Below are positions 27,736-35,794 of a stretch of DNA of 38,311 nt, piece after piece (within the stretch, counting starts at the first letter, position 1; every line of letters begins with the position of its first letter). A program made the position numbers and the translations under genes. The notes under the pieces are model-generated. The model ran no database searches and was not told where the DNA came from. It saw only the letters and a program-made list of their open reading frames with translations. The stretch covers positions 1 through 38,311 of the forward strand of contig DXKH01000089.1 in assembly GCA_019415335.1 (NCBI GenBank). The letters run 5' to 3'. The DNA comes from Citrobacter sp. Lineage in GTDB: Bacteria > Pseudomonadota > Gammaproteobacteria > Enterobacterales > Enterobacteriaceae.

Positions 27736-28686
27736 ATGCAGATCCTGTTGGCCAACCCGCGCGGTTTTTGCGCCGGTGTAGACCGCGCTATCAGCATTGT
27801 TGAAAACGCGCTGGCTATTTACGGCGCGCCGATTTACGTTCGTCACGAAGTGGTGCATAACCGCTATGTGGTCGACAGCCTGCGCGAACGCGGGGCGATT
27901 TTCATTGAACAGATCAGCGAAGTGCCGGACGGCGCGATCCTGATCTTCTCCGCCCACGGTGTTTCTCAGGCGGTGCGCAACGAAGCGAAAGGCCGCGATC
28001 TCACCGTTTTTGACGCGACCTGTCCGCTGGTGACCAAAGTGCATATGGAAGTGGCGCGCGCCAGTCGTCGCGGTGAAGAGTCGATCCTGATTGGTCACGC
28101 CGGGCACCCTGAAGTGGAAGGTACGATGGGGCAGTACAGCAACCCGGCAGGGGGCATGTACCTGGTTGAATCGCCAGAAGATGTTTTTTCGCTCAATGTG
28201 AAAAACGAAGGCAAGCTTTCCTTTATGACCCAGACCACGCTCTCCGTGGACGATACCTCAGACGTGATTGACGCACTGCGTCAGCGCTTCCCGAAAATCG
28301 TCGGACCACGTAAAGATGACATTTGCTACGCCACCACCAACCGTCAGGAAGCGGTGCGCGCACTGGCGGAGCAGGCGGATGTTGTGCTGGTGGTGGGCTC
28401 AAAGAACTCATCGAACTCCAACCGTCTGGCTGAGCTGGCGCAACGGATGGGGAAAGCGGCGTTTTTGATCGACGATGCGAGCGATATCCAGGAAGCATGG
28501 GTGAAAGAGGCGAAATGCGTGGGTGTCACTGCGGGCGCGTCAGCGCCGGATATTCTGGTGCAAAACGTCATCGCACGTCTGCAGGAGCTCGGCGGTGGTG
28601 ACGCCATTCCGCTGGAAGGGCGTGAAGAGAATATTGTTTTCGAAGTGCCGAAAGAGCTGCGTGTGGATGTTCGTGAAGTAGAATGA
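27736..28686 (+). CDS. ispH: 4-hydroxy-3-methylbut-2-enyl diphosphate reductase
   Basis: Last enzyme of the MEP pathway; an iron-sulfur protein that makes IPP and DMAPP. It has 316 residues, the E. coli length, with the three cluster cysteines at 12 ([12 protein letters not shown]), 96 ([10 protein letters not shown]) and 197 ([11 protein letters not shown]). The true start is ATG 27736, one base after the fkpB stop; a longer overlapping frame from 27637 is an artefact. A strong terminator follows. Confidence 0.98.
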   Translation: MQILLANPRGFCAGVDRAISIVENALAIYGAPIYVRHEVVHNRYVVDSLRERGAIFIEQISEVPDGAILIFSAHGVSQAVRNEAKGRDLTVFDATCPLVTKVHMEVARASRRGEESILIGHAGHPEVEGTMGQYSNPAGGMYLVESPEDVFSLNVKNEGKLSFMTQTTLSVDDTSDVIDALRQRFPKIVGPRKDDICYATTNRQEAVRALAEQADVVLVVGSKNSSNSNRLAELAQRMGKAAFLIDDASDIQEAWVKEAKCVGVTAGASAPDILVQNVIARLQELGGGDAIPLEGREENIVFEVPKELRVDVREVE

Positions 28687-28710
28687 TTTAGTTCACGCTA
28701 ATCTATGCGA

Positions 28711-28740
28711 AAATGCCGGGTCTGATACCCGGCATTTTTT
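28711..28740 (+). terminator. terminator of the ribF-ileS-lspA-fkpB-ispH unit
   Basis: AAATGCCGGGT (28711-28721), loop CTGAT, ACCCGGCATTT and further T (to 28740). It lies 25 bases after ispH and just before rihC's ribosome site, so rihC may need its own promoter or read-through. Confidence 0.92.
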
Positions 28741-28751
28741 ATGGAGGAATC

Positions 28752-29666
28752 ATGCGTCTACCCATTATTCTCGACACTGACCCGGGCATTGATGATGCCG
28801 CGGCGATTGCCGCCGCGCTGTTTGCCCCGCAGCTCGATCTGCAACTGATGACCACGGTCGCCGGAAACGTCTCCGTGGAAAAGACCACCCGCAACGCCCT
28901 ACAACTGCTGCATTTCTGGAATGCCGATGTGCCTCTGGCACAGGGATCTGCCACGCCGCTGTTGCGTTCGCTACGCGATGCCGCCTATGTTCACGGCGAA
29001 TCCGGCATGGAAGGCTATGATTTTGTCGAGCATGACCGACAGCCGCTGGCGAAACCGGCGTTTATCGCCCTTCGTGACGCGCTGATCAGCGCCCCGGAGC
29101 CGATCACGCTCGTGGCGATCGGTCCGCTGACGAATATTGCGCTGCTGCTGATGCACTATCCGGAGTGCACCTTCAACATCCGTCGTCTGGTGATCATGGG
29201 CGGTTCTGCCGGGCGGGGGAACTTCACCCCTAACGCCGAATTCAATATTGCCGTTGATCCGGAAGCCGCAGCCCGCGTGTTCCAGAGCGGCATTGAGATT
29301 GTGATGTGCGGACTGGATGTCACAAACCAGGCGATGCTGGCCCCGGACTATCTGGCGTCGTTGCCTGCCCTTAATCGCACCGGGAAGATGTTGCATGCCC
29401 TGTTCAGCCACTATCGCAGCGGGACAATGCGCACCGGCGTGAGGATGCACGATCTCTGCGCGATCGCCTGGCTGGTGCGTCCGGATCTGTTTACCGTCAA
29501 GCCGTGCTTTGTCGCAGTTGAAACCCAGGGGGACTATACCGCCGGGACCACCGTGGTGGATATTGAGGGGCGAATGAACAAACCGGCGAACGTGCATGTC
29601 GCTCTGAATATTGATGTTGCGGGTTTCCAGCAGTGGGTGGCGGAGGTGCTGGCGCTGGCACCCTAA
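28752..29666 (+). CDS. rihC: ribonucleoside hydrolase RihC
   Basis: Hydrolyses purine and pyrimidine ribonucleosides to base and ribose. The 304-residue protein has the E. coli RihC length and the family's calcium-binding start [12 protein letters not shown] (Asp8, Asp10, Asp14, Asp15) and the C-terminal MHDLCAIAW segment with the catalytic histidine region. ATG 28752 has GGAGG nine bases upstream; an extension to 28713 lies inside the terminator and is rejected. In E. coli the next gene is dapB; here an accessory sugar locus intervenes. Confidence 0.96.
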   Translation: MRLPIILDTDPGIDDAAAIAAALFAPQLDLQLMTTVAGNVSVEKTTRNALQLLHFWNADVPLAQGSATPLLRSLRDAAYVHGESGMEGYDFVEHDRQPLAKPAFIALRDALISAPEPITLVAIGPLTNIALLLMHYPECTFNIRRLVIMGGSAGRGNFTPNAEFNIAVDPEAAARVFQSGIEIVMCGLDVTNQAMLAPDYLASLPALNRTGKMLHALFSHYRSGTMRTGVRMHDLCAIAWLVRPDLFTVKPCFVAVETQGDYTAGTTVVDIEGRMNKPANVHVALNIDVAGFQQWVAEVLALAP

Positions 29667-29706
29667 GGAGTGTGATGCACACCGCACTCTGTGGACGGAA
29701 CTGGCA

Positions 29707-29722
29707 GGTTAATCGATTAATC
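29707..29722. promoter_or_regulatory. predicted LacI-family operator before the cupin genes
   Basis: GGTTAATCGATTAATC with the perfect palindromic core TTAATCGATTAA (29709-29720), 42 bases before the first cupin gene. Near-identical sites flank the LacI-family regulator gene 6 kb away (35635-35650, 35757-35772). The rest of 29667-29764 has a weak TGTGA-containing element at 29671 but no convincing terminator after rihC. Confidence 0.8.
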
Positions 29723-29764
29723 TGCTAATCTGATTCTGTTGTTCTCCTCGGGCCGGAGACACAT

Positions 29765-30328
29765 ATGAATCTTACTTTTATCCAGCCACCGCAGGTGGAA
29801 TGGGCGAGTGGCGCTTTAGCAGAAGGGCCGCTGTTACGTAAATCAACCCGCATTCAGGATCTCATTGAGGTTTTTGCCGATGAGCCAGCCCGGCAACGGT
29901 TGGCGGGCGAACATGTGGTGTATGACGTTGAGATGCTGGCGACCTCTCCGGCGGAAGGCGAACTCTATATGGGCGTGACGCATCTTTATCCCGGACGTGT
30001 CGGCGGAGAATATTTCATGACCCGCGGGCATTTCCATGCGCGCCGCGAACAGGGCGAAGTCTATTTTGGCCTGCGCGGGAAGGGACTTTTGCTGCTGCAA
30101 AATGCGCAGGGACAGGCGCGACTGGAACGCGTTTTTGCCGGATCCATTCATATCATCCCTGGTTTCACTGCGCACCGCTTAATCAATACCGGAAATGAGG
30201 TACTCTCTGCGCTTGCTGTCTGGCCTGCTATAGCCGGACATGATTATGCGGCGCTGGCGAAGGGGTTCACCCTGAGGGTCTTTGAGGAAAACCAGCAGAT
30301 TCAGGTGAAGGAGGTGCAGAATGGCTGA
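29765..30328 (+). CDS. cupin-type phosphoglucose isomerase
   Basis: A 187-residue single-domain cupin of the archaeal-type glucose-6-phosphate isomerase family. The family metal site is intact: His89 and His91 (GHFH), Glu98 (REQGEVYFG) and His137 (IPGFTAHRL), matching the spacing of the Pyrococcus furiosus enzyme. Such enzymes interconvert glucose-6-phosphate and fructose-6-phosphate with a bound metal; enterobacteria normally use the unrelated Pgi for this. GGAG precedes ATG 29765. The gene overlaps the next cupin gene by eight bases, and an operator-like palindrome upstream ties it to the PTS locus. Real substrate unproven. Confidence 0.88.
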   Translation: MNLTFIQPPQVEWASGALAEGPLLRKSTRIQDLIEVFADEPARQRLAGEHVVYDVEMLATSPAEGELYMGVTHLYPGRVGGEYFMTRGHFHARREQGEVYFGLRGKGLLLLQNAQGQARLERVFAGSIHIIPGFTAHRLINTGNEVLSALAVWPAIAGHDYAALAKGFTLRVFEENQQIQVKEVQNG

Positions 30329-31103
30329 CTCTGCACCTCTTTATGGTCTGGATATGACCGTGCATCGTCATCCGCTTGGGTTCAGTTATGGGGATGACGT
30401 GACCGGGCCGATGCCGGAAATTCGCCGACTCGATCAGATTCGTGCTTCTCTGCGCGATCCACAGTGTGAGGGACCGGAAGAGGTGTACGCTATCGCGATG
30501 GACGTGGCGCGCATGCAGGATCGTGAGGAGCTAAAAAAACGCATGCTGCTGTTTGGCGTGGTGACCTATGCGGCGGGTAGATTGGGTGAAGAGCCAATTC
30601 GCAGTCAGGGACATGTGCATCGCGTGAGTCAGCACAGCGGGTGGTCTCCGCCAGAGTTGTACGAGATCTGGCAGGGGAAAGCGATCATCTACATGCAGGA
30701 ATATGTCGGGGACGATCCCGGTCGCTGCTTTGCGGTGATTGCTGGCCCGGGTGAAAAAGTGCTGGTGCCACCCGGTTGGGCACATGCGACGATATCCGCC
30801 GATCCGAATGAGCCGTTAACCTTTGGCGCGTGGTGCGATCGGGAATATGGTTTTGAGTATGAGGCCGTGCGGGCGCATAAAGGGCTGGCATGGTATCCGT
30901 TACTGCAGGGTAACCACGTTATCTGGCAGCATAACCCGCGTTACATTCCCGGACGATTGCAGGCCGTCACCCCCCGCCACTATACGGAATTTTCACTCAC
31001 TTCAGCGCCAATCTATCAGCAATTTATTGCCGACCCGGGTCGATTTCAGTTTATCTCTCGCCCGGATAAATACGCAGGGCTGTGGCAGAACTTCCATCCA
31101 TGA
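30321..31103 (+). CDS. second cupin-type phosphoglucose-isomerase-like protein
   Basis: A 260-residue protein of the same cupin isomerase superfamily as its neighbour but larger. Candidate metal ligands are His98 and His100 (SQGHVHR), Glu112 (SPPELYEIWQGKA) and His155 (VPPGWAHATIS). About 90 extra N-terminal residues and 80 C-terminal residues flank the cupin core. The ATG at 30321 lies inside the end of the upstream cupin gene (preceded by GAAGGAGG), so the two are co-translated. The adjacent PTS suggests a sugar-phosphate substrate, perhaps a different isomer or a subunit of a hetero-oligomer with the first cupin; both are inference. Confidence 0.82.
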   Translation: MADSAPLYGLDMTVHRHPLGFSYGDDVTGPMPEIRRLDQIRASLRDPQCEGPEEVYAIAMDVARMQDREELKKRMLLFGVVTYAAGRLGEEPIRSQGHVHRVSQHSGWSPPELYEIWQGKAIIYMQEYVGDDPGRCFAVIAGPGEKVLVPPGWAHATISADPNEPLTFGAWCDREYGFEYEAVRAHKGLAWYPLLQGNHVIWQHNPRYIPGRLQAVTPRHYTEFSLTSAPIYQQFIADPGRFQFISRPDKYAGLWQNFHP

Positions 31104-31124
31104 TTGCCCCGGTTCAGACCGCGG

Positions 31125-31160
31125 ACAAAGAAGGAAAAAACGTGGTTTTTCCTTCTTTGT
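31125..31160. terminator. long hairpin after the cupin genes
   Basis: ACAAAGAAGGAAAAA (31125-31139) and TTTTTCCTTCTTTGT (31146-31160) form a perfect 15-base stem with loop ACGTGG. It lies between convergent units. There is no T-run after it, but the A/U-rich upper stem is unusual; it may end or stabilise either transcript. Confidence 0.6.
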
Positions 31161-31254
31161 GGTTATCAGCCGAAAATCAATGAATTGATTTTCCTTGTTT
31201 TTAATGAGGTGAACTCTGCTTGTCTGGTATCGGGATGAGGTTTGTCATCACTCT

Positions 31255-31277
31255 CAACCGGGGCATTGCCCCGGTTG
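31255..31277. terminator. GC-rich hairpin after the PTS operon
   Basis: CAACCGGGGC (31255-31264), loop ATT, GCCCCGGTTG (31268-31277): a perfect 10-base stem 16 bases beyond the EIID stop. T-rich sequence follows on the plus strand (TTCAGTCTTTT), so it reads best as a plus-strand terminator, but it also sits right for the minus-strand operon. Confidence 0.65.
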
Positions 31278-31293
31278 TTCAGTCTTTTCGCTA

Positions 31294-32112
31294 TTAACCC
31301 GCAAACAGACCCGTCGCGACGCCTAGTGCAGCCAGTATCAGCAGTAAAACCATCGCTTTTACCGGCGAAACGCCGCGTTTCGCCATCAGATACCAGGTGC
31401 CGAGAACGACGACCAGCGGTAGCAGTTGCGGGAAGATACCATCCAGCATCTGCTGAACGTGGATATTCACGCCATCTTTGGTAATAAACTCCATCCCGGT
31501 TCCAAGCTTCACGTAGCTTGCCGCGACGCCACCCATGACGAAAACACCCAGCAGTGATAAGGCTTCGCGCAGACGAGTAGACTTGCTACTCACCAGTATT
31601 TCTACCGAGCCGGAGCCCATCTTGTAGCCTTTCAGAAACAAGAACCATGAGCCGGGAATGATGATGGCAAGCCAGGCGACCGTATAAAACAGGGGACCCA
31701 GGATATTGCCGCCTGCTGCCAGCGCCATGCCGATACTGAGTAGGATCGGGATCAACATCCCCGGGATCATGGAATCACCGATCCCGGCAATCGGGCCCAT
31801 CAGGCCAACTTTCAGGGTGTTGATCGTCTCTCCGTCGATCGGTTCCCCGTTCGCTTTTTTCTCCTCCAGTCCCAGCGCCATTCCGTTCACGATGGCGCCA
31901 ATCTGGGGTTCGGTATTGTAGAATGATGCGTGTCGACGCAGCATTTCGGTCCGCTGTGTGGCATCGGGATAGAGCTTTTTCGCAACCGGCAGCATGCTCA
32001 GACAAAAGCCAAAAGACTCCAGGCGTTCAAAACTCATCGACGATAAGTTATGCATCATCCAGGCCCGCCAGCAGCGGCGAAGATCTTTACGGGTCAGCGT
32101 ACGTTCTTCCAT
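31294..32112 (-). CDS. PTS mannose/sorbose-family EIID component
   Basis: A 272-residue membrane component of a mannose-family phosphotransferase permease; with EIIC it forms the sugar channel. The N-terminal half carries the EIID signature FYNTEPQIGAIVNG (about residues 67-80) and GLMGPIAGIGDSMI; hydrophobic segments lie in the C-terminal half. The ATG shares one base with the EIIC stop, so they are coupled. It is the last gene of the five-gene minus-strand operon. Confidence 0.95.
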   Translation of the reverse strand: MEERTLTRKDLRRCWRAWMMHNLSSMSFERLESFGFCLSMLPVAKKLYPDATQRTEMLRRHASFYNTEPQIGAIVNGMALGLEEKKANGEPIDGETINTLKVGLMGPIAGIGDSMIPGMLIPILLSIGMALAAGGNILGPLFYTVAWLAIIIPGSWFLFLKGYKMGSGSVEILVSSKSTRLREALSLLGVFVMGGVAASYVKLGTGMEFITKDGVNIHVQQMLDGIFPQLLPLVVVLGTWYLMAKRGVSPVKAMVLLLILAALGVATGLFAG

Positions 32113-32912
32113 CAGAATTCGTCCTCATCATCGCGGGTAACCGACGTCGCGTTTGCGGCCTGCGGTGGTTCCGGCTTGTAGTTATAGTGGATCAACGCCA
32201 ACAGTGAACCGACGATCACCAGCGCGACCATGTTGAGTTTTAAAAAAACGATGCAGACGAAGCCGACGAGGAAGTAGATCAGCATGGTGTAATTTTTGAT
32301 GATCTGCTTGAGCAGGATTGCAATCCCGACGGCGGGCAGAATTCCGCCCAGTACGTTCATCGTCGACAGAACGATCTTTGGCAGGCTGTCCATAAAACCG
32401 CTGATGTACTGTGCGCCGAAGTAAACGGCAATAAAAGTGGGCACAAAACGCAGGACAAAGTTCGTCACCTGCGGCCAGATGGCGCTGTTCAGGTAAATTC
32501 CCCGCTCGTCGCCCCGTTCCAGCGCCGTGTCGGCGCGATGGTTCCAGAAAGAGTTCAGTACCATCATCGCATTAAACAAAATGGTCCCGGCAATCCCGAT
32601 GGTGGCGGCTAAGGCGACCGCGACCTCCGGGCCTTTACCTGAGAGGATCCCCAGTGCAATGGCCGGGTAAGCGACAAAGTTAAGATCGGCAGGCATTGAG
32701 CCGCCGGGCGTGACCATCGCGATATATACCGCCTGAACCGCAACGCCAATCATGATCCCGGTTTTCATGTCACCGAGAATAATTCCGACCAACGTGCCGG
32801 AAATCAGCGGCCGAGTGATCAGATACCAGCCGCCTGTCAGCCCCAGAAGCCAGGGGCTGCTGAGGGCACCGAGATAACACAGAATGCCAATCAACATCGC
32901 TTCGATAATCAT
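32112..32912 (-). CDS. PTS mannose/sorbose-family EIIC component
   Basis: A 266-residue polytopic membrane protein, EIIC of the mannose/fructose/sorbose PTS family. Family segments PLISGTLVGIILGDMKTGI and VTPGGSMPADLNFVAYPAIA are visible in the N-terminal third. It ends in a hydrophilic acidic tail. It carries the sugar with EIID across the inner membrane while EIIB phosphorylates it. It lies 10 bases after EIIB. Confidence 0.95.
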   Translation of the reverse strand: MIIEAMLIGILCYLGALSSPWLLGLTGGWYLITRPLISGTLVGIILGDMKTGIMIGVAVQAVYIAMVTPGGSMPADLNFVAYPAIALGILSGKGPEVAVALAATIGIAGTILFNAMMVLNSFWNHRADTALERGDERGIYLNSAIWPQVTNFVLRFVPTFIAVYFGAQYISGFMDSLPKIVLSTMNVLGGILPAVGIAILLKQIIKNYTMLIYFLVGFVCIVFLKLNMVALVIVGSLLALIHYNYKPEPPQAANATSVTRDDEDEF

Positions 32913-32922
32913 CGTCCGCTCC

Positions 32923-33417
32923 TTATTTCAGCTTCTGGCGCGCATCCTGCCAGCTGTAGCAACTGGCATCCGGCACCAGCCGGAATTCAACCTGGTGCCC
33001 GTGCTGCGTCAACCAGTCAAAGGCGGCGATCTCATGCGCAGTGACTGACTGATTCGGGCCAATTGTTGTGGTATCGGCGCGTGCGCTCATCGGGCCGACG
33101 TTGATTTTGCCGTTGGCGTTGCGCAGACTGATACCCGCTTCTTCGATGCGCATCAGCGTGACCGGCGATTTGCCAATCACGAAATAACGTTTCTCACTGG
33201 CGATGACTTTGGGCAGTTTCTCAATCGCGGTGGCGGTATCAAACAACCAGACTTTGGTGTCCTGCACGGCGCCTTTCATCACCGAGGAGAGCAGGGGATC
33301 GGCCGCGACGGCATCGTCAATGGCGACAATGCCATCGCAGGGCAGCTCTTTGGCCCAACGTGTGACGAGCTGCCCATGAATAACGCGGTCATCGATACGG
33401 ACAAAAGAAAGACTCAT
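32923..33417 (-). CDS. PTS mannose/sorbose-family EIIB component
   Basis: A 164-residue cytosolic phosphotransfer domain. The phosphorylated histidine is His14 in the N-terminal motif FVRIDDRVIHGQLVTRW, which defines the EIIB-Man/Sor family. It accepts phosphate from the EIIA next door and passes it to the sugar. GGAAACCACTATG context gives the start at 33417. It is separated from EIIA by 11 bases. Confidence 0.96.
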   Translation of the reverse strand: MSLSFVRIDDRVIHGQLVTRWAKELPCDGIVAIDDAVAADPLLSSVMKGAVQDTKVWLFDTATAIEKLPKVIASEKRYFVIGKSPVTLMRIEEAGISLRNANGKINVGPMSARADTTTIGPNQSVTAHEIAAFDWLTQHGHQVEFRLVPDASCYSWQDARQKLK

Positions 33418-33428
33418 AGTGGTTTCCT

Positions 33429-33857
33429 TTAAAAATCATCTGACTGCACGGAAAAGACCGGGGCGGCTTTCGTCAGCGTGGGGGCGGTTAATGCCAGCAG
33501 GCCATCGGCGGCAGCATGAACATCCGTGAACGGGACGACCTCCTCGCTTAGCAACAGCATCGGGAGATTCACCCCGGCCACGACGGCAATGGGAGGAACC
33601 GTTTGTGGCGAAAAAGCGTGCTGGCAGGCGACGTTCCACGGCGTGCCACTTTGCATATCGCAGAGCACCAGTACCCCGTCAGCGTGCTGCCCCGCCTCCG
33701 CCAGCACCTCGCGAAAGCGCGCTTTAAACCCTTCGATACCGGCCTGTTCGCTTAGCGTCACGGCGTAAACATAGGGCAATTCGCCGTAAACCATGCGTCC
33801 GCTCGTGAGAAGCGCTTCTGCCAGAGGGCCGTGGCTGGCGACAATAATGTGGATCAT
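33429..33857 (-). CDS. PTS mannose-family EIIA component
   Basis: A 142-residue cytosolic phosphocarrier. The active histidine is His9 in MIHIIVASHGPLAEAL, typical of EIIA-Man, with the family segment VLVLCDMQSGTPWNVACQ. It takes phosphate from HPr (encoded elsewhere). Having EIIA and EIIB as separate small proteins is the arrangement seen in sorbose-type operons rather than E. coli ManX, where they are fused. It starts four bases after the upstream isomerase stop. Confidence 0.95.
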   Translation of the reverse strand: MIHIIVASHGPLAEALLTSGRMVYGELPYVYAVTLSEQAGIEGFKARFREVLAEAGQHADGVLVLCDMQSGTPWNVACQHAFSPQTVPPIAVVAGVNLPMLLLSEEVVPFTDVHAAADGLLALTAPTLTKAAPVFSVQSDDF

Positions 33858-33861
33858 CAGC

Positions 33862-35607
33862 TTATCCTCTTACCCAGGCTTTGATCGTCGCCAGTGGCTG
33901 ACCGACACTGTCGCCTGAGGGTGAAATTCGGTATTCCCCAACGGCTGCCGGGATGATAAAGGTCTCTGCATAGTGAACGATAAACGGGGAAAATGCGCCG
34001 CCCGGACTGTCAACCACCGCTTGTGCGCCTTCGACCAGATTCAGAACGTTAACCCCCCCGTGAGTATGGTGAGTTACCGGTGCCGTAAACCAGTGGCGGC
34101 GAGTTTCGATAAATTCCCGCTCATGCATCCCGGTTCTTTCTTCCCGCCAGCCGTCCCCTTCAGCGATGGGCTCAATGCGGTTGATCAGATTGTTGTGAAC
34201 CCATTGCGTATCGCGCTGCCAGTCAATGACCTGTTGACCATGATCCAGATGGACGGGACGCGGCAATCCGTCCAGACCCAGGCGTCCCCAGTCCCACAGT
34301 TTGAAGGTGAAAATATACGGCGTGGCGCTGATCTCCAGAACCATCGTCCCGGCCCCTGAGCAATGCACGGTTCCGGCGGGGATAAGAAAGTGATCGTGCT
34401 TGCGGGCGGGGATCTGATTAACAAAGCGCGCGTCATCAAAGGCTTTCTCGCCTCGTCCCGCCGCGCGCAAATCGTCCAGCATCTCCTCCGGCGCGATCCC
34501 GGTTTTTGTGCCCAGGAAGACTACCGCATCCGGTTTCGCTTCAAGGATGTAGTAACTCTCATCCTGGGTATAGTGCATACCAAATTGCTGCTGGATGTAT
34601 TCGGTAACCGGATGCACCTGGAAGCTCAGGTTCTGACCGCCAATGGTGTCGAGGAAGTCAAAACGAATCGGGAATTCCGCGCCAAAACGGGCATGAACTT
34701 TCTCGCCAAGCAGGGCGCGGGGATACATCAGTACCAGATCCTGAGAGGGGATCTCGATCCGCACATGACCAAAACGCAGTAACAGGCTGTTTTCCTCGGG
34801 CACGCAATCAAAACACCACGCGTAATTGGGCGCTGAGGGATCGAGATCGAATTGTTGTTTCATCCACTGCCCGCCCCAGACGCCCGGATCAAAGAAGGGG
34901 GCGACGCGAAACGGTTGTGTGGTGGTTTGCTGCAGCCCGGCACGCAGCGCTTTGCCACTGACCATCGCTGGTGCGCCAGCTACCGTGGTATCCAGCAAGT
35001 AATCAGCGCGTGTAAGCAGTGGCGTTTTGTGTCGGTCAAAGACCCGCCATTCAATAAAAAAGGCGCGTTTATAGCGACGAAGAATATCTTCATCTTCGTT
35101 ATCCGCCCCCCAGTTCCCCAGACCGTCATGGCGCATACGCTGCTGGATCTCCCAGCGCGGCAGATCGGCATACACCAGCACATCGCCAGGGTGCGCCAGG
35201 GCCGCGCCTGACCCATACACCACCACGAGACCTTCGGGGATCGCAGCAATCTGTTGGCGCACCTGGTTGAGTTTGTCGGGATCAAAAAACTCGTCGAGAT
35301 GGTGACAGGAGAGAACGCCAAAGACGCGGTCATCGGTCAGATTACGCGCCAGCAAATCATGTAGCGCTTGTTCATCACGGCGCGCGGATTCAATATTGAC
35401 CACTAAGGCGGCGTTTAACGTCGCGAGAAGCTGCTGTTCCAGTTCATCCAGTCGCACGCCCGGATAACAATCGATAACCAGTATGGTTTTAGACGACTCA
35501 GAAACCCGGGTGTGAAGTACAGAATAGACTGACCCCCAGCCTTGCCAGGCCTCGTCGTCATAGCCCTGAACATAAACCTCAGGGAATTTATTATAGGTTG
35601 TACGCAT
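33862..35607 (-). CDS. two-domain class I mannose-6-phosphate-isomerase-like protein
   Basis: A 581-residue protein, far longer than ManA (about 390). Residues about 235-581 look like a class I mannose-6-phosphate isomerase with candidate metal ligands Gln330 and His332 (LSFQVHP), Glu350 (TQDESYYILEA) and His415 (IPAGTVHCSGAG). Residues about 38-205 form a separate domain: TILVIDCYPGV, then VLSCHHLDEFFDP, YGSGAA, VLVYADLPRWEIQQRM, and KRAFFIEWRVFDRHK. This resembles a kinase-like P-loop fold whose phosphate loop has been lost; that is inference. It is first in the PTS operon, behind operator-like palindromes. It probably isomerises the phosphosugar made by the PTS. Confidence 0.88.
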   Translation of the reverse strand: MRTTYNKFPEVYVQGYDDEAWQGWGSVYSVLHTRVSESSKTILVIDCYPGVRLDELEQQLLATLNAALVVNIESARRDEQALHDLLARNLTDDRVFGVLSCHHLDEFFDPDKLNQVRQQIAAIPEGLVVVYGSGAALAHPGDVLVYADLPRWEIQQRMRHDGLGNWGADNEDEDILRRYKRAFFIEWRVFDRHKTPLLTRADYLLDTTVAGAPAMVSGKALRAGLQQTTTQPFRVAPFFDPGVWGGQWMKQQFDLDPSAPNYAWCFDCVPEENSLLLRFGHVRIEIPSQDLVLMYPRALLGEKVHARFGAEFPIRFDFLDTIGGQNLSFQVHPVTEYIQQQFGMHYTQDESYYILEAKPDAVVFLGTKTGIAPEEMLDDLRAAGRGEKAFDDARFVNQIPARKHDHFLIPAGTVHCSGAGTMVLEISATPYIFTFKLWDWGRLGLDGLPRPVHLDHGQQVIDWQRDTQWVHNNLINRIEPIAEGDGWREERTGMHEREFIETRRHWFTAPVTHHTHGGVNVLNLVEGAQAVVDSPGGAFSPFIVHYAETFIIPAAVGEYRISPSGDSVGQPLATIKAWVRG

Positions 35608-35634
35608 TTTCTGTCTCCGTGTTGGCTAATTAAA

Positions 35635-35650
35635 GATTAATCGATTAACC
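35635..35650. promoter_or_regulatory. predicted LacI-family operator before the PTS operon
   Basis: GATTAATCGATTAACC with the perfect core TTAATCGATTAA (35637-35648), 27 bases upstream of the first operon gene (minus strand). It is the mirror form of the site before the cupin genes. Confidence 0.82.
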
Positions 35651-35665
35651 TTATTTTCATAGAGT

Positions 35666-35682
35666 GGTTAACGCGATTAACC
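35666..35682. promoter_or_regulatory. second palindrome before the PTS operon, odd spacing
   Basis: GGTTAA, five bases (CGCGA), TTAACC: same half-sites as the operators nearby but separated by five instead of four bases. Its centre is about 31 bases from the proximal operator, close to three helical turns. It may be a weaker or differently bound site. Confidence 0.55.
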
Positions 35683-35721
35683 CGCCATAATCAGAAACCA
35701 GGGCGGTGAAAAGCACACCAG

Positions 35722-35737
35722 CGTGATGAGAATCACA
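35722..35737. promoter_or_regulatory. CRP-like site in the divergent region
   Basis: CGTGA-TGAGAA-TCACA, nine of ten conserved CRP half-site bases with the right six-base spacer. It lies between the divergent PTS operon and regulator gene, about 35 bases (centre to centre) from the operator beside the regulator, which suggests catabolite control of the sugar locus. Confidence 0.75.
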
Positions 35738-35756
35738 TGCAGTGGAACAATATTAA

Positions 35757-35772
35757 GGTTATTCGATTAACC
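35757..35772. promoter_or_regulatory. predicted operator before the LacI-family gene
   Basis: GGTTATTCGATTAACC, one mismatch from the common palindrome; AAGG and CCTT extend the symmetry outward (35755-35774). It ends 22 bases before the regulator's ATG, which fits autoregulation. Confidence 0.78.
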
Positions 35773-35794
35773 TTCGCGGGAAACAGGAGAAGTC

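Noticed and set aside
29671..29686. CRP site upstream of the cupin genes
   Set aside because: TGTGATGCACACCGCA has one good half and a second half (CCGCA) that matches poorly.
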